Origin: Bin87 sp965220505
GTDB lineage: Bacteria > Chloroflexota > Dehalococcoidia > Lucifugimonadales > UBA3495
Direction: 5' to 3'
DNA: 64,000 bases
NCBI GenBank assembly: GCA_965220505.1
Contig: CBDCQE010000003.1
Location: forward strand, 744,001-808,000
Shown here: piece after piece, positions 58,445 to 64,000 of the stretch
Layout of the letters: each line of letters begins with the position of its first letter
Position numbering within the stretch: position 1 is the first letter of the stretch
Notes under the pieces: generated by a model
Database searches by the model: none
The model's input: the letters and a program-made list of their open reading frames with translations, nothing else
What the model was told of the DNA's origin: nothing
Made by a program: the position numbers and the translations under genes

Positions 58445-59542
58445 ATGGCAGAAAAAATTCGCCTCGGGTTCGTCGGAGCCAACGTCAACTCAACCTGGGC
58501 CGGCCAGTCCCACTTCCCCGCGCTGCTGGCCAGTCCCGACGTGGAGTTCACCGCGGTATGCACCACCCGGCCCGAGAGCGCGGAAGAAGCTCGGCAGGCC
58601 TTCGGGGCGAAGCTGGCCTTCCATGACTTTCGGGAAATGGCAGCGTCGCCGGAAATCGACGCCGTGGCAGTGGTGGTGCGGGTTCCGTCGCATTACGAGC
58701 CGACGAAGGCTGCCATCGAAGCCGGCAAACACGTCCTCACCGAGTGGCCTTTGGGTCGCACCACGGCCGAAGCCGTGGAACTGGCAGATCTCGCCCGCGA
58801 ACGGGGCGTGCAGACGGCCGTGGGTCTGCAATCTCGAGTCAGCCCCGCGCTGATGTACGTCAAAGATCTGATCGACACCGGCTACGTGGGCGAGGTCATG
58901 ATGTGTACCGTCACCACCTTCCGCGACGGACCCGTAAATCGGCAATCCGGCGGAACCTGGCAACGCGACCCCGCCATGGGCGCGAACACCCTGACCATCG
59001 CCACCGGCCACGTCATCGACGCCCTGCGCTTCGTGCTCGGCGACTTCAAGCGCGTGGCCTGCATGGTGACCAACCAGGTTGGCCAGTGGTACGAAACCGA
59101 CACCCAGCAGTACGTGGACGTGCTGTCGCCCGACAACGTGCGCGTGTCCGGTGAGCTGGAGCGCGGCGCCGCGGCGGCGGTCCACGTGGGCGCTGTGCCC
59201 TGGGCCGGCAGCGGCTACCGCATGGAGATCTACGGCCGGGAAGGCACGCTGATCACAACCGGCAGCGTCTCATCCCAGCGCGGCGAGATGCTGCGGATAC
59301 AGGGCGCGCAGGGCGGCCACCAGTTGCAAGACCTCGCGATCCCTGGGCGCTTCGTGTACGTGCCGGATGACTTTCCCAAGGGAGATCCGTTCAACGTTGG
59401 GCAGTTGTACGCTCTGTTCGCCGCGGCGATAAGAACGGGCGAGTCCCAGCTGCCAACGTTCGATACCGCCGTCGGCCTCCATCGCTTCCTTGACACGGTC
59501 AAGGAGGCTTCCGATACGGGCCGGGAGCTACCGGTAGGCTGA
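58445..59542 (+). CDS. Gfo/Idh/MocA family NAD(P)-dependent oxidoreductase
   Basis: 365 aa. The N-terminal Rossmann fold has GFVGANVNSTWAGQ, then AVVVRVPSHYEPTKAAIEAGKHVLTEWPLGRT, where the family normally reads EKP-x-A; here it is EWPLGRT, an atypical site for the catalytic Lys. The C-terminal alpha/beta domain carries GTLITTGSVSSQ and YALFAAAIRTG. ATG 58445 follows CAGGAG. It oxidises or reduces a polyol, sugar or inositol-like compound by family. Loss of the EKP Lys means activity may be changed. Confidence 0.88.
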   Translation: MAEKIRLGFVGANVNSTWAGQSHFPALLASPDVEFTAVCTTRPESAEEARQAFGAKLAFHDFREMAASPEIDAVAVVVRVPSHYEPTKAAIEAGKHVLTEWPLGRTTAEAVELADLARERGVQTAVGLQSRVSPALMYVKDLIDTGYVGEVMMCTVTTFRDGPVNRQSGGTWQRDPAMGANTLTIATGHVIDALRFVLGDFKRVACMVTNQVGQWYETDTQQYVDVLSPDNVRVSGELERGAAAAVHVGAVPWAGSGYRMEIYGREGTLITTGSVSSQRGEMLRIQGAQGGHQLQDLAIPGRFVYVPDDFPKGDPFNVGQLYALFAAAIRTGESQLPTFDTAVGLHRFLDTVKEASDTGRELPVG

Positions 59543-59554
59543 GGCGCTTTCGCG

Positions 59555-60556
59555 TCAGATTCCCAGCAGGGCCTCAAGGTTCCTCCACGAAATCTTCTCT
59601 TTCTCATCTTGCGACAGGCTTTCCAGCCCTTCCAGCCAGCCGCCTGGTGAGGGGTCCCAACCCACGAAAGGCCAGTCGCTGCCAATGACGACGCGGTCTA
59701 CGCCGACGGAGTCGATCAGGAACCGCAGGCCGGCCTCGCTGCCCGTCAGAAAGTCGTAGTAGATCTGCTTCTGGTACGTGCTGGGCGGCTTCTGAATGTT
59801 CACCCGCGCCTCCGCGCGCACCTGCCATCCGTGGTCCAGGCGTCCCATGCCGAAGCACGCGCCGCCGCCGCCGTGCGCGATGCACACCCGCAGGTTGGGG
59901 CATTCGTCCAGGACTCCGCTGAAGATCAGGGTCGCCACCAGCAGGGCGTCCTCCAGGACCACGCCGACGCTGTTGGGGATGCCGTAGCGCAGCGTCCGCT
60001 CCAGCGCCATGATGTTGTCCTGAGGCTGGGGATGGAAGAACAGCAGGGCGTCCAGTTCCTCGGCGGCCTTGAACAGGGGCAGGAAGTGGGGCTCGTCCCA
60101 GTTCTGGCCGTTGACTACCATGTCGAGTTCGGCGCCCTTGAGGCCCAGTGTCTTTACGGCCCTTTCCAGCTCGGTGACGGCCGCGTCAACGTCGCCCATG
60201 GGCAGCGTGGCCAGTCCGGCGAAGCGGTCGGGCCACTTCCTGGTCATGCCGGCGATCTCGTCATTCACTTCCCGTGACGCCTGAACCGCCTCGGTGGTCT
60301 CCCAGTGGTACGGAAACAGCGGGGTGTGGATGGACACCACCTGCACGTCGGTGCCCTCGGCGTCCATGTCGGCCAGGCGCTCCTCGGGCGTGTAGCGGAT
60401 CCTGGGCGAGTTGATCAGGATCCGCTTGCCGTTGCCGACGATGAACTCAAGGTCGCCCTGCGCCTCGTAACGCATTCCGTGCCAGTCCTCGCCGTTGGCA
60501 AAGGCTTTCCACAGGATTTGGGGCGCCAGGTGGGTGTGAACGTCGATGTGTCTCAC
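59555..60556 (-). CDS. Amidohydrolase, ACMSD-like
   Basis: 333 aa TIM-barrel metal-dependent hydrolase/decarboxylase of the amidohydrolase-2 group. Motifs are IDVHTHLAPQ (HxH), FFHPQPQDN with a His ligand, CIAHGGGG with the next His and GSDWPFVGWD with the catalytic Asp. The family includes 2-amino-3-carboxymuconate-semialdehyde decarboxylase and resorcylate decarboxylases. The start is GTG 60556: GGAGGA lies 6 bases upstream. It has a paralogue at 60709 on the same strand, separated by repeat C3. Confidence 0.9.
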   Translation of the reverse strand: MRHIDVHTHLAPQILWKAFANGEDWHGMRYEAQGDLEFIVGNGKRILINSPRIRYTPEERLADMDAEGTDVQVVSIHTPLFPYHWETTEAVQASREVNDEIAGMTRKWPDRFAGLATLPMGDVDAAVTELERAVKTLGLKGAELDMVVNGQNWDEPHFLPLFKAAEELDALLFFHPQPQDNIMALERTLRYGIPNSVGVVLEDALLVATLIFSGVLDECPNLRVCIAHGGGGACFGMGRLDHGWQVRAEARVNIQKPPSTYQKQIYYDFLTGSEAGLRFLIDSVGVDRVVIGSDWPFVGWDPSPGGWLEGLESLSQDEKEKISWRNLEALLGI

Positions 60557-60584
60557 GGGTTGTCCTCCGGAACATTAGCGAATC

Positions 60585-60695
60585 ATGCCGTCACTCCTGC
60601 GAAAGCAGGAGTCCAGAAGTCACAGTATGAAAGAATCGGAACGACGGTTAACGATTTCGGGCGCTGGATTCCGGCTTTCGCCGGAATGACGGCAT
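60585..60695. repeat. Palindromic repeat, CGTCATTCCGG family (copy 3)
   Basis: Starts ATGCCGTCACTCCTGCGAAAGC and ends GCTTTCGCCGGAATGACGGCAT-type sequence, forming inverted ends of about 25 bases with a few mismatches around a 60-base centre. It sits exactly between the two paralogous amidohydrolase genes. Confidence 0.8.
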
Positions 60696-60708
60696 TGGTC
60701 AGCACACT

Positions 60709-61704
60709 CTAGATGCCCAGCAGCGCCTCGAGGTTCTTCCACAGGATGGCGTCCTTCTCATCCTGGGTCAGGCTTTCCATGGCCAGAATCCACGAAACGG
60801 GCCAATCCTGGGCCATGTCGTAAGGCCAGTCGGTGCCGAAAACCACGCGGTCAATGCCCACGGAGTCGATCAGGAACCGCAGCGATTGCTCGGTGTACAC
60901 GATGCAGTCGTAGTAAAACCGGTTGAGATATTTGCTCGGCGGCAAGGCGGCCAGCCGGTCTGCCGGCGGGATGCGCTCCCAGCCCCGGTCCATGCGGCCC
61001 GCTCCGTAGCAGGCGTAGCCGCCGCCGTGGGACAGACAGATGCGCAGGTCGGGGCAGGCATCCATCACGCCGCCCATCACCAGCGCGGCGAAGGTCAGCG
61101 TGCGGTCGGCCAGGTTTCCCACCGAGTTGGGCAGGTGGTAACGCTTGATGCGCGCGTCGACGATGGTGTCGCCGGACTGGTGGAACAGGATCACCGCGCC
61201 CAACTGCTCGGCGGCCTTCCAGAAGGGCATGAACTCCGTCTCGTCCAGCAGCTTGCCGTTGATCTTGTCGTCGATCATCGCGCCCTTGAACCCGTGGTTC
61301 ACCATGACCCGCTCCAGCTCCGCGATGGCGGCGGGCACGTCCTGCATGGGCAGCGTGGCCAGGCCCGAGAACCGGTCCGGCCAGGATTGCATCATCTGGC
61401 CGATCTCGTCGTTGCACTCCCGGGACGTCGCGACGGTCACGTCGGTATCCATGTCGTAGTTGTAGAACCCGCCAAAGGGCGAGACCACATGCACGTCCAC
61501 GCCCAGGGAGTCCATGTCGGCCAGGCGTTGCTCCGGCGTCCAACTGGCCTTGGGCGGCAGTTGCCCCCGGGCGCTGCCCGACACCAGGATCGGCCGTCCC
61601 AGCGCGTTGGTTTCGCGCCGGAGGGTGTGCCAGTCGCCGCCGTTCTCGGTGGCCCGCCAGAAGCACTGCGGCGTAAGATGGGCGTGGATATCGATGCTGC
61701 GCAT
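60709..61704 (-). CDS. Amidohydrolase, ACMSD-like, paralogue of 59555
   Basis: 331 aa with the same motif order: IDIHAHLTPQCFW (HxH), LFHQSGDTIVD, CLSHGGGYACYG and GTDWPYDMAQDW. The start ATG 61704 follows CGGAGACGAAC and fits the paralogue's N-terminus better than 61731. Sequence similarity to the neighbouring amidohydrolase is visible all along, so the two probably arose by duplication and may act on related substrates or successive steps. Confidence 0.9.
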   Translation of the reverse strand: MRSIDIHAHLTPQCFWRATENGGDWHTLRRETNALGRPILVSGSARGQLPPKASWTPEQRLADMDSLGVDVHVVSPFGGFYNYDMDTDVTVATSRECNDEIGQMMQSWPDRFSGLATLPMQDVPAAIAELERVMVNHGFKGAMIDDKINGKLLDETEFMPFWKAAEQLGAVILFHQSGDTIVDARIKRYHLPNSVGNLADRTLTFAALVMGGVMDACPDLRICLSHGGGYACYGAGRMDRGWERIPPADRLAALPPSKYLNRFYYDCIVYTEQSLRFLIDSVGIDRVVFGTDWPYDMAQDWPVSWILAMESLTQDEKDAILWKNLEALLGI

Positions 61705-61752
61705 GTTCGTCTCCGGCGGAGCGGATATCAAGAGTGATCGGATCAGGCGCTT

Positions 61753-63015
61753 CTATCCGTTCTCGGACCGATATTCCTCCAGGCACTCCACAATGATCCT
61801 GTTGATGTCGTGGAAACTGCCTTGGGCGAAATCGTTCAGGCGGCTGCCGATTGCGTCACGGATGCCGTCCTCGTCCCACCAGTTCGCATAATCGGCTTCG
61901 TCCAGAATTTTTCCCGCCGTGTGCAATCGAATGTAGTCGTCCGTGTACTCCGCCACCGCACAATCGAATATGGTCTCATTCTCTTTGACCCGATCGAAAA
62001 TTTTTCTCCGCGTTGGTTCCTCTCCACCACGCGCCAGTGTCAAATACAGTTCTGCCCAACTGACCGTCATCCGGACCTCAAAGACCAACAGCGAGTAAGG
62101 CCATCCATCCAATTGGAGCTCTTTGTACTGCTCCCACTCAGCAGACACGAAACGTGCGTAGGGCCGATCGCTGCGAGCCGGTTTCCAAAGTGACTGCTGA
62201 TCGATGGCATCACGAATCATCCAGAATCCCTCGGTCAAGTAGTTGGGCTTGTAGTCCTCCTGATGTTTGATTATCAAATCTATGGCCTTCTGGTGCTTGC
62301 GGTAGATCCGTCGAGCCAGTGCGTGGACGTCGTTGCTGACTTCGGGCACGATGTTCCTCCTTAGCGTGGTGGCATACTGGCGCAGGAACGCCGATACGTC
62401 CTCATTATTTGCAGTGCCATTCGCGGCCTCAATGGTCTGCTCGACCAGCCGAAGGATAGCCGTATAGCTCATTTGTTGCCAATGTCCATGCTCGCCAGGG
62501 TTGTCAGGCTCCTCGCCCCGGCGGGTAAGGAACACAAGGTGAATCTGATGGCCCGGATACTCTCCCGCCAGAACGCTGCGATACCATGCCAGTTGATCTC
62601 CGCTCTCGCCGGACCAGACCTTGTTTTCAACTGCGCACAAGAAGCGGGCGTTCTCGTTGCATATCAGGATATCCAGCCGACCTGATTCCCCATCCCGTTC
62701 CAAGTAATGCTCACGCCCTATTGTCGTGCTCAGTTGGTCCGTCGAACGTATCGCGCGGTATGCGCCACTCGCAGCCAAAAATCCTTGTAGGAAACGGGCA
62801 CCCAGCCCGTGGCTGCCTTTGGGATCCAGCAACCAAGCCAGAAAGTTGGAATGGAATTCTTCGGAACCATCCAGTCTCAGTACATCGAAGAGGTCAACTT
62901 CACCTTCTCGCCGGTTCAACATTTCCTTGAGGCGGTCAAGGTCTTGGCCGTCCGCGTCAAGGCGTTGCAACGCCAAGATTACTTCTTGATCCTCGTCAAG
63001 GTTATCAGTGCCCAT
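61753..63015 (-). CDS. PD-(D/E)XK nuclease family protein
   Basis: 420 aa. An N-terminal SEEFHSNFLAWLLDPKGSHG segment (Glu and Asp of the nuclease core) is followed by RLDILICNENARFLCAVENKVW, giving D115, E130 and K132 of the PD-(D/E)XK triad. The rest is helical with no recognised domain. Families of this type occur as stand-alone nucleases, often in defence or mobile contexts, but DNA or RNA specificity is unknown. ATG 63015 follows GGGGGAGACGAAC. Lower GC than the genes around it, suggesting transfer. No methylase or helicase is adjacent. Confidence 0.8.
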   Translation of the reverse strand: MGTDNLDEDQEVILALQRLDADGQDLDRLKEMLNRREGEVDLFDVLRLDGSEEFHSNFLAWLLDPKGSHGLGARFLQGFLAASGAYRAIRSTDQLSTTIGREHYLERDGESGRLDILICNENARFLCAVENKVWSGESGDQLAWYRSVLAGEYPGHQIHLVFLTRRGEEPDNPGEHGHWQQMSYTAILRLVEQTIEAANGTANNEDVSAFLRQYATTLRRNIVPEVSNDVHALARRIYRKHQKAIDLIIKHQEDYKPNYLTEGFWMIRDAIDQQSLWKPARSDRPYARFVSAEWEQYKELQLDGWPYSLLVFEVRMTVSWAELYLTLARGGEEPTRRKIFDRVKENETIFDCAVAEYTDDYIRLHTAGKILDEADYANWWDEDGIRDAIGSRLNDFAQGSFHDINRIIVECLEEYRSENG

Positions 63016-63056
63016 GTTCGTCTCCCCCGTTCCGGTCCGTTCCACGAGCCAACACC

Positions 63057-63944
63057 CTATGACTTCTGCCGCGGATGCCGCGCCAGGAAGTCGTCGGCGA
63101 TCTCCTCAAACGTGACGAACCGCACGCCGTCATGGGCCCGAATGTACTCGATGATGCGCTCCAGCATCAGCAGCACCTGCGGGCGGCCGCTGACGTCCGG
63201 GTGGATGGTTATCGGGAAGACCGCGTCGTCGTACTCCCGGTAGACCCAGTCGAACTGGTCCCGCCACATCTCCTCGATGTCCCGGGGATTGACGAACCCG
63301 TGGCTGTTGGGCGACTTCTTGATGAACATCATCGGGGGCAGGTCGTCCAGGTACCAGTTGGCCGGTATCTCCACCAGGTCGGTCTCCTGGCCGCGCTCCA
63401 GGGCGTGCATCCAGTAATCGGCCGGCATGGCGAAGTCGATCTTGGTCCACTTGTCGCCGACGCGCACGTAGTAGCACTCGAAGTCCTTGTGCATCAGGCT
63501 GTGGTCGTACTTGATGCCGTGCTTCAGCAGCAACTCGTTGGTGACATGGCTGAACTCCCACCACGGCGCGACGTACCCACGGGGGCGTTGCCCGGAGAGC
63601 TCGGTGATGAGGTCGATACAGCGCAGGAGCACCGCCTCCTCCTGCTCCGGCGACATGGATATGGGGTTCTCGTGGGAGTACCCGTGCATGCCCACCTCGT
63701 GGCCCTGTTCGACGATCATGCGGCACTCGTCGGGAAAGGTCTCGATGGAGTGGCCCGGGATGAACCAGCTGGTCTTGATGCCCAGCCGTTCGAAGAGCTT
63801 CAGCAGGCGCGGGGTGCCGACCTCGCCGGCGAACAAGCCCCGGGAGATGTCGTCCGGCGAGTCCTCGCCTCCGTAGGACCCCAACCAACCGCCCACGGCG
63901 TCCAGGTCAACTCCAATCGCGCACAGGATTTGTTTATCGGGCAT
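63057..63944 (-). CDS. Polysaccharide deacetylase family protein (NodB-like)
   Basis: 295 aa. The first motif is GVDLDAVGGW with two Asp as in the PuuE-like group, the second is the metal-binding MHGYSHENP (H-x3-H), and a later segment APWWEFSHVTNELLLKHGIKYDHSLM and SGRPQVLLMLERIIEYIRAHDGVRFV completes the fold. It keeps the H-x3-H metal pair that the two paralogues at 53101 and 54762 lack, so it may be a true metal-dependent deacetylase. ATG 63944 follows AAGGAG. Confidence 0.9.
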   Translation of the reverse strand: MPDKQILCAIGVDLDAVGGWLGSYGGEDSPDDISRGLFAGEVGTPRLLKLFERLGIKTSWFIPGHSIETFPDECRMIVEQGHEVGMHGYSHENPISMSPEQEEAVLLRCIDLITELSGQRPRGYVAPWWEFSHVTNELLLKHGIKYDHSLMHKDFECYYVRVGDKWTKIDFAMPADYWMHALERGQETDLVEIPANWYLDDLPPMMFIKKSPNSHGFVNPRDIEEMWRDQFDWVYREYDDAVFPITIHPDVSGRPQVLLMLERIIEYIRAHDGVRFVTFEEIADDFLARHPRQKS

Positions 63945-64000
63945 GGCGCTAATCTCCTTGGCAGGGCGTGCTCACGGTACGAAGACGTGGGGCGTATAGT

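Overview
The window is GC-rich, about 60-65% by eye, and coding-dense. It looks like a Chloroflexota chromosome, probably of the SAR202/Dehalococcoidia kind. This is an inference from three things. Lipoproteins and secreted proteins carry Thr/Pro/Ala-rich spacers after the signal. The catabolic content is typical: CaiB/BaiF CoA-transferase, SCP2-type thiolase with DUF35, luciferase-like flavin monooxygenase, MocA-type oxidoreductase, ACMSD-type amidohydrolases and PuuE/NodB-like deacetylases. The sensor kinases are multidomain hybrids. No rRNA or phylogenetic marker confirms the lineage.

Layout. 1-3.6 kb: purQ (cut by the window edge), a YqeY protein, tRNA-Leu(CAA), adenine deaminase and a LivK-type binding lipoprotein. 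3.6-5.9 kb: sparse, with a few small reverse-strand ORFs, two of them cysteine-rich. 5.9-23.4 kb: three paralogous hybrid regulators (GAF-PAS-HisKA-HATPase-REC-winged helix in one chain), interleaved with a cytochrome P450, a run of three broken genes, a copper nitrite reductase (NirK) and a GLUG-repeat secreted protein. 23.4-32.1 kb: a HEPN-type gene pair bracketed by inverted copies of a dispersed repeat, then two large secreted proteins. 32-38.5 kb: a universal stress protein, an orphan binding lipoprotein, and a Nik/Opp-type ABC operon (binding protein plus two permeases, no ATPase) preceded by a clear cobalamin riboswitch and a terminator. 38.6-47.5 kb: exonuclease III, an aminotransferase, an MFS transporter, two alpha/beta hydrolases, a carboxymuconolactone-decarboxylase-like protein and a solitary CBS-HEPN protein. 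47.5-52.8 kb: a tight four-gene CoA-metabolism operon. 53-64 kb: deacetylases, a DUF433/PIN-like toxin-antitoxin pair, two GNAT acetyltransferases, a flavin monooxygenase, a MocA oxidoreductase, two tandem amidohydrolases, a PD-(D/E)XK nuclease and a third deacetylase.

How the parts may fit. The right half reads as organic-molecule catabolism: CoA activation and transfer, retro-aldol or thiolytic cleavage, flavin-dependent oxidation, amidohydrolysis and deacetylation. The middle is a cell-surface and signalling region. Short palindromic repeat families are inserted throughout, several between paralogous genes. The strongest regulatory call is the B12 riboswitch, which suggests that the ABC system imports cobalt or a corrinoid-related solute. 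The most unusual genes are the three one-chain phosphorelay regulators, the tandem CaiB fusion with Glu at both expected catalytic Asp positions, the M24-fold protein lacking two metal ligands, and the two HEPN modules.
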